Assembly (NCBI GenBank): GCA_019637615.1
Contig: JAHBVJ010000010.1
Location: 1 to 64,000 of the forward strand
Source: Anaerolineae bacterium
Lineage (GTDB): Bacteria; Chloroflexota; Anaerolineae; Aggregatilineales; UBA2796
DNA length: 64,000 nt
Reading direction: 5' to 3'
Made by a program: the position numbers and the translations under genes. Shown here in pieces: positions 33,859-42,636 of this stretch. The notes below the pieces were generated by a model. That model was not told the DNA's origin and made no database searches. It saw only the letters and a list, made by a program, of their open reading frames with translations. Each line of letters begins with the position of its first letter. The first letter of the stretch is position 1.

Positions 33859-34386
33859 ATGGCGGCTCGCCGCGTCGTTTACCCCGGTACATTTGACCCT
33901 GTACACAACGGGCATCTAGATATTGTGATGAGGGCCGCCCGCGCCTTCGATGAAGTGATCGTCGCGGTGTACAACACACCCGCTAAAAAGTTGCTGTTCA
34001 GTACCGAGGAACGCGTCGAACTGCTTCAGCAATTACTGAAAAATGTAAAAAATGTCGGAGTTGTGCCGTTTAACGGATTGGTCGTTGAATTCGTCCGTCA
34101 TCAAAACGCCTTCGCGATTGTTCGCGGCTTGCGCGTGTTTTCGGACTTTGAATTAGAATTCCGCATGGCGCTGGCAAACCGACGTCTTGCACCGGAGATC
34201 GAAGTGCTGAACTTCATTTCCGACGAAAAACATTTACATATCAGTTCGTCCACCGTGCGCGAGATCGCACAACTGGGGGGCGATGTCTCTTCGATGGTGC
34301 CAAGCATCGTCAGCGAGGCGCTCAAAGCAAAGTTTAACGGCGCTGATCGACCTGAGCACAACTACTCGATCAGTTTACAGGACTGA
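33859..34386 (+). CDS. coaD: Pantetheine-phosphate adenylyltransferase
   Basis: 175 residues. Nucleotidyltransferase motif YPGTFDPVHNGHLDI at the N-terminus and ISSSTVREIAQLGGDVS at the C-terminus, the two CoaD signatures. It converts 4'-phosphopantetheine and ATP to dephospho-CoA. Slightly longer than the usual 160 residues because of a C-terminal tail. The start at 33859 has GAGGGAG 8 bases upstream; TTG at 33853 is less likely. Confidence 0.92.
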   Translation: MAARRVVYPGTFDPVHNGHLDIVMRAARAFDEVIVAVYNTPAKKLLFSTEERVELLQQLLKNVKNVGVVPFNGLVVEFVRHQNAFAIVRGLRVFSDFELEFRMALANRRLAPEIEVLNFISDEKHLHISSSTVREIAQLGGDVSSMVPSIVSEALKAKFNGADRPEHNYSISLQD

Positions 34387-34405
34387 TAGTCGGCGGGAGT
34401 GAGTT

Positions 34406-35068
34406 ATGGATATTCAGCATTTAGTAGATCGGCTTGAAGATTTGATCGATGAGGGGCGGCACATCCCGATGACCAAAATGACGGTCATCGATGAGGAGCG
34501 TGCGCTGGAAATCATCGACCAGATGCGGATTTCGGTTCCGGAAGAAGTCGATAAAGCCTCACGCATCCTCAACCAGAAGGATCGGCTGCTGGCACAGGCC
34601 AACGAAGAAGCGGCACGCATTATCGAGATCGCCAAAGAAAAAGCCGAAACGCTGATCCAGCGGGATGCCATCGTGCAGGCCGCGCAAAACCGCGCCGCCA
34701 ACATCATCGAGCAAGCCCGTCAAGACGCCGAAGGCATCCGTGGCGATGCCGATGGCTACGTGGTCGAGGTGCTCAACGAACTCGAACAGCATCTGACCAA
34801 GACGCTGACCGTCGTACGCAACGGCATCAACAAGATTCAGCAGGATCGCGACGCCAGCAAACAGCGCACCGACAGCGCCGTGCAGCAGGCCATCGCGGAT
34901 ATGCCCGCCGCCACCCCGCCGCCGCCCGCCGTGCTCAACGCGCCCACGACCAGCAATCCGCTCGTCGCCAGCAAACCGATGGAGAAACCCGCCGACGCCA
35001 AGCCCGCCGACGCGAAGGTTTCCGAAAAGGTCGAAAAGCGCGTCGATGTGACTGTAGACGCCGAATAA
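34406..35068 (+). CDS. Coiled-coil protein resembling ATP synthase subunit B/DivIVA
   Basis: 220 residues, 20 bases after coaD. The N-terminal part (MDIQHLVDRLEDLIDEG, ALEIIDQMRISVPEEVDKA) is followed by a long coiled coil rich in Ala/Glu/Lys (ANEEAARIIEIAKEKAETLI), then a low-complexity Pro/Ala tail with PADAKPADAK. No membrane segment, so not a true ATP-synthase b subunit. Similar proteins sit next to coaD in several bacterial groups; a structural or division role is plausible but unproven. Confidence 0.65.
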   Translation: MDIQHLVDRLEDLIDEGRHIPMTKMTVIDEERALEIIDQMRISVPEEVDKASRILNQKDRLLAQANEEAARIIEIAKEKAETLIQRDAIVQAAQNRAANIIEQARQDAEGIRGDADGYVVEVLNELEQHLTKTLTVVRNGINKIQQDRDASKQRTDSAVQQAIADMPAATPPPPAVLNAPTTSNPLVASKPMEKPADAKPADAKVSEKVEKRVDVTVDAE

Positions 35069-35073
35069 CCAGC

Positions 35074-35106
35074 GTGACAGGAGCCGGTCTAGCACCGGCT
35101 CGTCAC
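35074..35106 (+). terminator. Hairpin after the coiled-coil gene
   Basis: GAGCCGGT (35081-35088) pairs with ACCGGCTC (35094-35101) around CTAGC, extended by an outer GTGAC/GTCAC pair. Six bases after the stop codon. No T-run. Confidence 0.55.
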
Positions 35107-35240
35107 AATTCTGCGCTGCTGACCGCCAACACCCATGCACTTGTCTCGCTCACCTCATCTACCCAATCTCATCAGGTTGCTTCGTCGTCACGCCCCACTA
35201 TTCCCGCCTTGCGCCTCGTTAGCGGACTTAGCACTCTAAA

Positions 35241-35370
35241 CCTGACGTTTATGGTCTTTCAAAAAAATTAACGCGGGAATACGACGCTCGCGCTAATACT
35301 TATTCTTGAGTCCCGAAGGGGCTTCGTAGGTTGAGCCAGTCAATTCATTGTCGGGGATCTTTCCTCCCCT
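35241..35370 (-). repeat. Dispersed palindromic repeat, inverted long copy
   Basis: Reverse complement of the repeat at 6130-6290: GACGTTTATGGTCTTTC, AATACGACGCTCGCGCTAAT, then the GAGTCCCGAAGGGGCTTCGTAGG hairpin and ATTCATTGTCGGGGATC. It is the best match to that copy, including the long tail. Confidence 0.8.
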
Positions 35371-35486
35371 CGCCTTGCGGGAGAGGGGTCAGGGGTGAGG
35401 GCTATTCCTAGCGTCCACCCGCCATCCACGCTAGAATCTGCAACCAATCCGCTTACAACACCGTCGCAAGTTCGGGAGTCGCAGCC

Positions 35487-38400
35487 GTGACCGTCACGAT
35501 CAAGCCCTCTGACAAAGCCATCACCGCCTACTACGAGCAGATGCAGCAGTACAAAGACCTCGGCGTCAGCAAAGAGACCAGCGTGCGTCCGGCCTTCCTC
35601 GATCTGCTCAAAGAGGTCGCCAAGAAAGCGGATTGGATACAGATTCAGGAACACGCCAAGAAAAACGCGCAGGGGCGCACCATTTATCCCGACTCGACCT
35701 TCGTGAAGAATGGCCTCCCGCGCGGTTACTACGAAGCCAAGGATTCCGGCGACAAGCTCGATGTAGAGATTCGCAAAAAGGCCGACAAAGGCTATCCCCT
35801 CAGCAACATCATTTTTGAAGATACGCAGACGGCGGTACTCTACCAGAATCGCAAAGAAGCCTTCCGTACGCCCTTGAGCAACCGTGATGAACTAGCGCGC
35901 CTGCTCTCGGATTTCCTGAGCTACACCGAACCCGTTTTGGAGGATTTCGACGCGGCGCTGGCGAATTTCAAAGATCGCGTGCCGGAACTGGCGAAGGGCT
36001 TAGTCAGGATCATCGAGGAAGCGCACAAGAAGAATAAGAAGTTCCAAGCGGCCTTCGCTTCTTTCCATGAATTATGCAAAACGGCGCTCAACCCCAACAT
36101 CAGCACCGCCGCCGTCGATGAGATGCTGGTGCAGCACGTGCTTACCGAGCGTTTGATCCGCAAGATATTCGATAACCCTAACTTCACGCGCCGCAACGTG
36201 ATCGCGGCGGAGATCGAGAAGGTGATCGACGCGCTGGTCAGCCAGAGCTTCGACCGCGATGAATATCTGCGCTCGTTGGATAGCTTCTACACGGCAATCG
36301 AGACAGCGGGACACGGGCTAGGCTTCACGGAGAAGCAAGGGCTGCTCAACACCGTCTATGAGCGCTTCTTTCAGGGCTATTCGATCAAGATCGCGGATAC
36401 GCACGGCATCGTCTACACACCGCAGCCGATTGTGGATTTCATGTGCGCCAGCGTGGCGGAGGTGTTGCAAACCGAGTTCGGCAAGTCACTCGGTGATGAC
36501 GGCGTGGTGATCCTTGATCCGGCGACGGGAACGGGCAACTTCATCGTGAACTTGCTGCGCCGTGTGCCCAAACAGCATTTGGAGACGATGTACAAGGAGC
36601 GCTTGTTTGCCAACGAGATCATGCTGCTGCCGTACTACATCGCCGCCCTGAACATCGAGCACGCCTATTACGAGCTAACGGGCAATTATGAGCCGTTCGA
36701 GGGGCTGTGCTTTGTAGATACGCTCGATCTGGCAGAAGGCGCGCAAATGCGATTCTCGTTCATGACCGAGCAGAATACCGCCCGTGTGGAACGCCAGAAG
36801 AAAGCGCCGATCACCGTCATCATCGGCAATCCTCCCTACAACGTCGGGCAGGAAAGCGAGAACGACAACAACAAAAACCGCAAATACGACATCATAGACC
36901 AGCGTATTAAAGACACTTATGCTAAGGATTCACAAGCTACGCTAAAAACGCAGCTTTATGATCCGTATGTGAAATTTTTCCGATGGGCGATTGATCGTCT
37001 ACAAGGACGTGACGGTATTGTATGCATGGTGACTAACAATAGCTTCGTAGATCAAATTTCCTTCGATGGAATGCGCAAGAATTTGATACAAGATTTTACG
37101 CGTATTTACCATATTGATCTCCATGGAAATGTTCGGCAAAATCCGAAACTAAGCGGTACAACACATAATGTTTTCGGGATTCAAGTAGGAGTTGGAATCA
37201 CAGTGGCGGTGAAGCTACAAAGTCACGCTGAACACTGTTTGTATTATCAACGTGTAGAAGAGAACCTACGCAAAGAAGAAAAATACAGTTGGCTAGCGCA
37301 ACATGAACAAGTCGGCAAAGTTCACTGGCAAATTCTTATTCCCGACTCACGGCATACTTGGCGTGTTCCAAGAAATGCCGATACTTTTGCTAGATTCTTA
37401 CCTATAGGTGATAAGGATGCTAAATCTTCAAGAGGTAATACAACACAAGCTATTTTCAAGCTGTACAGTGGTGGGGTGAAAACAAACCGTGATGATGTGG
37501 TTTATGATTTCAACCATGATGTATTGTCCGAGCGAATGGGGCAATTTGCTGAAGCCTATAATGCAGAAGTTGATCGGTTCAAACGAAATAAAGCACCAGT
37601 TAATATTGACGGATTTGTTGATCATAGCCGCTTGAAATGGGATGGCACGCTCAAGGGGCATCTAAAAGATCAAAAATATGGCGATTTTGATCAGGAAAAG
37701 ATGCGGATATCACTTTATCGCCCATTTACCAAGCAACGATTATATTTTGATCGTCTATTTATCAATAGCATTTATCTGCAACACTATTTTTTCCCGACAC
37801 TAACATCTGAACTAGAAAACCATGCTATTTCGTTAACGGCAATTGGATCTGAGAAGCCGTTTATGAGCATGATAACTAACTCTATAACTGATTTACACTT
37901 AGTTGGTGCTGGTGCGCAAAGTCAATGCTTCCCCTTCTACACCTACGATGAAGACGGCAATAACCGTCGCGAAAACATCACCGATTGGGCACTGAACCAA
38001 TTCCGCACCCACTACGCCGATCCGTCCATCACGAAATGGGACATCTTCTATTACGTCTACGGCATCCTTCACCATCCCGAATACCGCACCAAATTTGCGG
38101 ATAACCTCAAGCGCGAACTACCTCGCATTCCTTTCGCGCTGGAGTTCCGCGCCTTTGCAGACGCCGGACACAAACTAGCCGATCTCCACCTCAATTATGA
38201 GCAGAAAACGCCGTACAAGCTGGAATGGCGCACGGCGAAGGATACGCCCCTCTCCTACCGCGTCGAGAAGATGCGCCTCTCCAAAGACAAAACCCAACTC
38301 ATCGTGAATGACTCCCTGACTCTCTCCAACATCCCTCCCGACACCTTCAACTACCGTCTCGGCAACCGTTCCGCGCTCGATTGGGTGATCGACCAGTATC

Positions 38401-38552
38401 AGGTCAGCACCGACAAACGCAGCGGCATCACCTCCGATCCGAATCGCGACGACGACGAACGCTACATTGTCGATCTCGTCGGTCGAGTGATCACCGTCAG
38501 CCTCGAAACCGTCAACATCGTCGCGTCCTTGCCCGCGCAGTTCAGCACATAA
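35487..38552 (+). CDS. Type ISP-like fused restriction-modification enzyme
   Basis: 1021 residues, GTG start. An N-terminal nuclease-like domain (about 1-150) has PDSTF and YYEAKD, a PD-(D/E)xK pattern. A helical linker follows, then an N6-adenine methyltransferase core with motif I LDPATGTGNFIVNLL (about 350) and motif IV IIGNPPYNVG (about 450). The C-terminal part ends in YRLGNRSALDWVIDQY and SDPNRDDDERYIVDLVGRV, characteristic of type ISP specificity domains. The helicase module of classical ISP enzymes is absent, so it is a shorter IIG-like form. The DNA from about 36890 to 37925 is far more AT-rich than both ends, suggesting exchange of the target-recognition part. Confidence 0.82.
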   Translation: MTVTIKPSDKAITAYYEQMQQYKDLGVSKETSVRPAFLDLLKEVAKKADWIQIQEHAKKNAQGRTIYPDSTFVKNGLPRGYYEAKDSGDKLDVEIRKKADKGYPLSNIIFEDTQTAVLYQNRKEAFRTPLSNRDELARLLSDFLSYTEPVLEDFDAALANFKDRVPELAKGLVRIIEEAHKKNKKFQAAFASFHELCKTALNPNISTAAVDEMLVQHVLTERLIRKIFDNPNFTRRNVIAAEIEKVIDALVSQSFDRDEYLRSLDSFYTAIETAGHGLGFTEKQGLLNTVYERFFQGYSIKIADTHGIVYTPQPIVDFMCASVAEVLQTEFGKSLGDDGVVILDPATGTGNFIVNLLRRVPKQHLETMYKERLFANEIMLLPYYIAALNIEHAYYELTGNYEPFEGLCFVDTLDLAEGAQMRFSFMTEQNTARVERQKKAPITVIIGNPPYNVGQESENDNNKNRKYDIIDQRIKDTYAKDSQATLKTQLYDPYVKFFRWAIDRLQGRDGIVCMVTNNSFVDQISFDGMRKNLIQDFTRIYHIDLHGNVRQNPKLSGTTHNVFGIQVGVGITVAVKLQSHAEHCLYYQRVEENLRKEEKYSWLAQHEQVGKVHWQILIPDSRHTWRVPRNADTFARFLPIGDKDAKSSRGNTTQAIFKLYSGGVKTNRDDVVYDFNHDVLSERMGQFAEAYNAEVDRFKRNKAPVNIDGFVDHSRLKWDGTLKGHLKDQKYGDFDQEKMRISLYRPFTKQRLYFDRLFINSIYLQHYFFPTLTSELENHAISLTAIGSEKPFMSMITNSITDLHLVGAGAQSQCFPFYTYDEDGNNRRENITDWALNQFRTHYADPSITKWDIFYYVYGILHHPEYRTKFADNLKRELPRIPFALEFRAFADAGHKLADLHLNYEQKTPYKLEWRTAKDTPLSYRVEKMRLSKDKTQLIVNDSLTLSNIPPDTFNYRLGNRSALDWVIDQYQVSTDKRSGITSDPNRDDDERYIVDLVGRVITVSLETVNIVASLPAQFST

Positions 38553-38609
38553 TGCGCTAAGCGATTCGTGTATAATGCTCATTATCAACCAATAGCCGTA
38601 GGGGTAACG

Positions 38610-38846
38610 ATGTCTGCCTTTGACCGTATTACGTTCAACCGTGAGATTATGGCGGGACAAGCCTGCATCCGGGGGATGCGTATCTCTGTCTCGTTAATCC
38701 TGAACTTGATCGCCAACGGAAAATCTACCGCTGACATTCTGGCGGAATATCCTGATTTGCAAGCAGAGGATATTCAGCAAGCCTTGACGTATGCAGCATG
38801 GTTGGCACGCGAGCAAGTTACTGTACATTCGGGTGCAACGCTGTGA
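38610..38846 (+). CDS. DUF433 antitoxin-like protein
   Basis: 78 residues with the DUF433 pattern: DRITFNREIMAGQACIRGMRISVSLILNLIANGKSTADILAEYPDL (split for reading as DRITFNREIMAGQACIRG and ISVSLILNLIANG), a small winged/ribbon-helix fold used as antitoxin. The start ATG at 38610 follows AGGGG. Its stop overlaps the start of the DUF5615 gene (GTGA at 38843). TATAAT at 38571-38576 lies 34 bases upstream and may be the -10. Confidence 0.82.
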   Translation: MSAFDRITFNREIMAGQACIRGMRISVSLILNLIANGKSTADILAEYPDLQAEDIQQALTYAAWLAREQVTVHSGATL

Positions 38847-39211
38847 AGTTTCTTGCTGATATGGGTATGTCGCTGCGTACCGTCGGTTGGCTGCGGACGC
38901 AAGGGCATGATTGTGTTCATTTGTCGGAGCAAGGCTTGCAACGAGCGACGGATACAGTCGTGTTGACCAAAGCGCTTGCAGAAGGCCGTATCTTGCTCAC
39001 CCTCGATCTGGATTTCGGCTACTTAATGGCGATCAGTAAAGCAGAACTTCCTAGTCTGATTATTTTTCGGTTGGGCAATGAAACTTCTGAAGTCGTTACC
39101 GCACGACTAGCCGAGGTCATCGAAACCAATCAGGCAAGTTTGGAAGAAGGTGTCTTGGTAGTCGTTACCGACGATACAATACGGGTTCGTCAGCTTCCCA
39201 TTGGTGGCTAA
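38843..39211 (+). CDS. DUF5615 PIN-like toxin
   Basis: 122 residues from a GTG overlapping the antitoxin stop. MKFLADMGMSLRTVGWLR and ILLTLDLDFGYLM show the acidic residues of a minimal PIN-like nuclease fold (DUF5615), and the C-terminus is a strand-rich VLVVVTDDTIRVRQLP. With DUF433 upstream this is a known type II toxin-antitoxin arrangement, predicted to cleave RNA. Located directly behind the restriction gene, it adds to a small defence/addiction cluster. Confidence 0.82.
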   Translation: MKFLADMGMSLRTVGWLRTQGHDCVHLSEQGLQRATDTVVLTKALAEGRILLTLDLDFGYLMAISKAELPSLIIFRLGNETSEVVTARLAEVIETNQASLEEGVLVVVTDDTIRVRQLPIGG

Positions 39212-39304
39212 CTTACCTTTATTTATTGATTGAGTGCATCATCGCCGTCAGCCTCGAAACCGTCAACACCGTCGCGTCCTTGCCCGCGCCATTCTCATCC
39301 TAAC

Positions 39305-39405
39305 GCGCCTTAGTCCCGCTAGGGACTTCGTAACGTGAGCCAGTCAATTCATTGTCGTGGATCGTTTGCCTGCCTAATTTCTTTAACATCATTAACGTCA
39401 GACGG
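39305..39405 (-). repeat. Dispersed palindromic repeat, inverted copy
   Basis: Reverse complement of the 6130-6220 pattern: AGTCCCGCTAGGGACTTCGTAA, AATTCATTGTCGTGGATCG, TTGCCTGCCTAATTTCTTTAA and the AACGTCAG end. One mismatch (GTCGTGG for GTCGGGG) weakens the central hairpin. Confidence 0.75.
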
Positions 39406-39720
39406 CGCTATCGACCCGATCTCACCAGCGCGCGGGATCGACTCCCGCGCTCCTTGCTTTGTTTGAAAATTCGAACAAATAATTCACAAAATCCAGACAA
39501 TTAGTTCTTGACTTTACGCTTCTTCTGTGCGATACTACTCACCCACGCATCAGCATAGGCTGTGTGGATTCCTTACTCTCCTTCTTTTTTGCTCCTACTT
39601 ACTCGCACGCTCATTTGTCTGCTCGGTTTCATCAAACCTATTCGTACAGTACGGTCTAACCATCATTCACGTTGAACGACACGCTCAAGATCAATAATTG
39701 GCTTGCTCAATCTGTTCTCG

Positions 39721-39852
39721 GTTTGCCTGTTAATTGCCTGATCTGGCCTGATAGTTGCCTGTTATTACCGGTTCAAGACGGCTCATTAAGCACAGAATTT
39801 TTCATCGCCTGAAATTTGCCTGTTATATCAGGCAAAACAGGCCAATCGATGG
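39721..39852 (+). repeat. Iterated-word element, GCCTGTTA type (copy A)
   Basis: The word GCCTG(TTA/ATA) is repeated about six times before and after a core GACGGCTCATTAAGCAC, and the element ends in the hairpin TTGCCTG-TTATAT-CAGGCAA followed by AACAGGC. A copy in inverted orientation with the same core is at 50103-50222. Confidence 0.75.
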
Positions 39853-39948
39853 AGGTAAACATGAACGACGGCGGGGAAACACAAACGTTGGTAGTCGCGG
39901 ACTCACGGCCATCAAACACGCTCTCAGCACTCGGCACGTGCTTTGTCG

Positions 39949-40066
39949 CCCTGATCTGACCCTGTTAACCCTGTTCCTAGCCCTGTTATTTCGGGTTCAG
40001 AACAGGCCATTGAGCAGAGATTTTCCTAGCGCCTGAAATAACCCTGTTAAACAGGGTTAACAGGGC
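39949..40066 (+). repeat. Iterated-word element, CCCTGTTA type (copy B)
   Basis: Same architecture as copy A: words, a related core (CAGGCCATTGAGCAGAG), words, terminal hairpin. But the word is CCCTGTTA, and the hairpin arms have changed with it (AACCCTGTTAAACAGGGTT). The coordinated change of all words and both arms is notable. Confidence 0.75.
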
Positions 40067-40217
40067 TTCACACCGTCCAACAACGCAAGGTAATTCAAAC
40101 GATGCTGCCTTCAACGACTGATTCAACAATTGCGCTCCCATCAGCCCCTCATCGCACCGCCAATTACCTTTCGCATTTACTCAGCACTCGGAACTTAGCA
40201 CTTAGCCCTGCTTCCCC

Positions 40218-40251
40218 AATGATCCCTTGCTCACCAGCCAACGGGATCATT
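40218..40251 (+). repeat. AATGATCCC/GGGATCATT palindrome
   Basis: AATGATCCC (40218-40226) and GGGATCATT (40243-40251) flank TTGCTCACCAGCCAAC. A relative with an additional AATGATCCC word and the spacer in the opposite orientation is at 49943-49988. Confidence 0.65.
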
Positions 40252-40452
40252 GCAGGGATAACGTCGCCCAAGGCCACAGCCAATCAACGGCCTAACGAAC
40301 GCTTTCCTCTCACCACACGACACGAGCACCGTATCGACTTAGCTCCTAGCACGCAGCACCTAGCACTTTCTTCTGCCTTCTCCTCTGTACTAAGGACTAA
40401 GCACTCAGCACTAAGGACTGCTCTTTCCTTAGCACTATCTTCAAAGGAGCGA

Positions 40453-41607
40453 TCAATACTCCCGCAGTCGGTAGATGTAACCCTTGTACGTGACCAGATA
40501 CAGCCCGCCGCGTTCATCTTCCCCGAACGACGAGATCGGCGTGTGCATATTCATCAGCGTGTCCATCTGCCATTGATCGTCCGCCAAGCGTGTCAGTGTC
40601 CAGATCTGTCCGGAGCAGTAATCGCCAAAGATGTACTTGCCGCGCAGCGACGGCGCACCGGGGCCGCGATACAGATAGCCACCCGTGATCGAGCACGCGC
40701 CCTCAAGGTGATCGTATTCCGCGATGGGCATCGTTACGCCGCCCGGATCGTCCCTGCCAGAGATGGCGTGCGTGCCTTCGAAGCGGTTCCAGCCATAATT
40801 CCGCCCGCCCGGCGTGCCAGCAGGCTGATAATCGATCTCCTCCCAGCGGCCCCAACCCACATCCGCGATGAACAGATCGCCCGTTTCGCGGTCAAAGCTG
40901 AAGCGCCACGGGTTGCGCAGTCCATAGGCCCACAGTTCAGGCCGCGCTTGCGGATCGTTGACGAAGGGATTATCGGGCGGGATGGCGTACTGGCGCTCAC
41001 CCTCGGTCTTGTTGATGTCGATCCGCAGCAGTTTGCCGAACAACAGGCTTTTATTCTGCGCGTAGTCGGGCGGATCGCCCTGCACGCCGCCACCGTCGCC
41101 CGACGCCATGTACAGGTAACCATCCGGCCCGAACGCGATCATGCCGCCGTTGTGGTTCATTTCGGGATGCTCATAGGAGAGCAAGATCGTCTCGCTGTCG
41201 GGATCGGCGCGGTTGGGGTCATCTGCCGAGACGTGGTAGCGGGCGAGCACGTTGGTTTTGTCGCGCCGCGAGTACACCACATAAAACAGGCCGTTGTTCT
41301 TGTAATCGGGATGAAAAGCCAACCCCAACAAGCCGCGTTCGGTATAGCCGCCCCGGAACACCTCATCCGGCAGCTTATCCACAATGTCGAGGAAGGGCTG
41401 CTTGACCAACACGCCATCGTTCACGATCCAGATGATGCCGCCTTGCTCCACCACAAACAGCCGTCCGGAACCATCGCCCGCGTTGGTCAGGTACAGCGGA
41501 TTGTCGAACTTGTCGATTGCGGCGGGCAGCCATTCATAGCTCTGGGCGTGGACGGTCAGCGGAGCGAGGATCAGACACAGCGTGAGGAGGAAGGCAATGC
41601 GTTTCAA
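40453..41607 (-). CDS. Secreted PQQ-dependent sugar dehydrogenase (GSDH family)
   Basis: 384 residues. A signal peptide (KRIAFLLTLCLILAPLTVHA) and a six-bladed beta-propeller with repeated signatures: GRLFVVEQGG, RGLLGLAFHPDYKNNG, HNGGMIAFGPDGYLYMASGDGG, GLRNPWRFSFDRETGDLFIADVG and GGYLYRG. This is the glucose/sorbosone dehydrogenase family, periplasmic aldose oxidation with PQQ. The start is TTG at 41607 with AGGA upstream, placing the signal at the N-terminus; another TTG at 41634 gives nine more residues. The substrate is not determined. Confidence 0.85.
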   Translation of the reverse strand: MKRIAFLLTLCLILAPLTVHAQSYEWLPAAIDKFDNPLYLTNAGDGSGRLFVVEQGGIIWIVNDGVLVKQPFLDIVDKLPDEVFRGGYTERGLLGLAFHPDYKNNGLFYVVYSRRDKTNVLARYHVSADDPNRADPDSETILLSYEHPEMNHNGGMIAFGPDGYLYMASGDGGGVQGDPPDYAQNKSLLFGKLLRIDINKTEGERQYAIPPDNPFVNDPQARPELWAYGLRNPWRFSFDRETGDLFIADVGWGRWEEIDYQPAGTPGGRNYGWNRFEGTHAISGRDDPGGVTMPIAEYDHLEGACSITGGYLYRGPGAPSLRGKYIFGDYCSGQIWTLTRLADDQWQMDTLMNMHTPISSFGEDERGGLYLVTYKGYIYRLREY

Positions 41608-41887
41608 GGTGCAACATCCTACTAATCGAAGCAACGACCCCGATTATAGCCAGCTAGTGGCGGTTAGGGATGACGATTGCTAGACGACGTAGGAAGCGGG
41701 GATCAGGCATCGCCAACCATATTAATCTATCAGTTAGATGTAATTTAGGGCACTTGGCGTTCAATAGGACTAGTTAACTAGGCTTGCGCGTCATCCAAGC
41801 TCCCGTGTGATAGGTAATGATCGGCTTGGGTGGAGAGTAACGGCACAAGCGGCGTTAACAAATGTAGGAAACAGTGAGGAAACGATC

Positions 41888-42580
41888 ATGAATAAAACAG
41901 TCGTGGCGCTCTACGATGATATTAGCAGCGCACAACAAGCGCTAGACAAGTTGGTCGCCAGCGGGTTCGCCCGCGACCAGATCAGCTTGATGGCGAATGA
42001 TGTCTCGAAGCGTTATGGCAAATACGTCACTACGTCAGGCCGCGTCGTCCCCTCCGATGATGCCGTGACCGCTGGTGATGGCGCTGGCTTTGGCGCAACC
42101 ATCGGCGCGTTGACGGGTATCGTTGCCGGACTTGCCGCCTTCGTGATTCCGGGCGTCGGCCCTGTGATCGGCGCTGGCCCTCTGCTGGCTGGCATCGGCG
42201 GTCTGACGGGCGGCGTGATCGGTGGTGTGGTTGGCAGCGCGACCGGTGGCCTCGTGGCCGGTCTGGTGAAGACGGGCATCACGCCGGAAGACGCCAGCTA
42301 CTACGCCGAAGGAATCCGGCGCGGCGGCACGCTGGTGGTCGTCCAAACGGACGAGATCAACGTGCAGCGGGCGCGAGACATCCTCAACCACTACGTCCCC
42401 GTCGATATCGAGGAACGTGGAGCCGCATGGCACGCGGGCGGTTGGCGCGGCTATGATGCCAACGCCGAACCCTATTCGCCGGAACAGGTTGCCAAGTTCC
42501 GCACCACGAAGTATGAGCGGAAAAACGCCGACTATCGTCGGCAAGTCTACGATGTGCCGGAAGAAGTGCCGCATCGTTAA
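41888..42580 (+). CDS. General-stress-protein-17M-like membrane protein
   Basis: 230 residues. The N-terminal ferredoxin-like fold (VVALYDDISSAQQALDKLVASGFARDQISLMAND) matches the YflT/GSP17M family, then a glycine-rich hydrophobic hairpin (GAGFGATIGALTGIVAGLAAFVIPGVGPVIGAGPLLAGIGG) that may insert into the membrane, then a C-terminal copy of the fold (RRGGTLVVVQTDEINVQRARDILNHY). Linked to heat or osmotic stress in Bacillus. The start at 41888 has GAGGAAA upstream. A 12-bp palindrome CTAGTTAACTAG at 41770-41781 might be an operator. Confidence 0.8.
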   Translation: MNKTVVALYDDISSAQQALDKLVASGFARDQISLMANDVSKRYGKYVTTSGRVVPSDDAVTAGDGAGFGATIGALTGIVAGLAAFVIPGVGPVIGAGPLLAGIGGLTGGVIGGVVGSATGGLVAGLVKTGITPEDASYYAEGIRRGGTLVVVQTDEINVQRARDILNHYVPVDIEERGAAWHAGGWRGYDANAEPYSPEQVAKFRTTKYERKNADYRRQVYDVPEEVPHR

Positions 42581-42636
42581 CGGTGAGGAGTCAGGCTGGC
42601 GGCGAGTGCATTCGCGCCGCCAACCTCTCGCTAGAG

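Larger units (their letters stand above)
35069..35486. other. Intergenic region with hairpin and repeats
   Basis: No gene supported. Contains a terminator-like hairpin (35074-35106), a long inverted copy of the dispersed repeat (35241-35370), and a partial CCTCACCCC-type hairpin at about 35360-35400. Confidence 0.55.
39212..40452. other. Repeat-filled intergenic region
   Basis: About 1.2 kb without a supported gene. It starts with a 60-base echo of the 3' end of the restriction gene (39243-39290 repeats GTCAGCCTCGAAACCGTCAA from 38499), then an inverted dispersed repeat (39305-39405), two iterated-word elements (39721-39852, 39949-40066), an AATGATCCC palindrome (40218-40251) and degenerate AGTGCTT heptamers (40186-40206, 40388-40440). 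The small frame at 39755-40036 is only repeat sequence. Confidence 0.6.

Noticed and set aside
39755..40036. 93-residue plus-strand frame
   Set aside because: Consists of the iterated-word elements and spacer; no protein character or ribosome site.
40102..41625. 507-residue plus-strand frame
   Set aside because: Shadow of the secreted sugar dehydrogenase on the minus strand; its first part is intergenic repeat.
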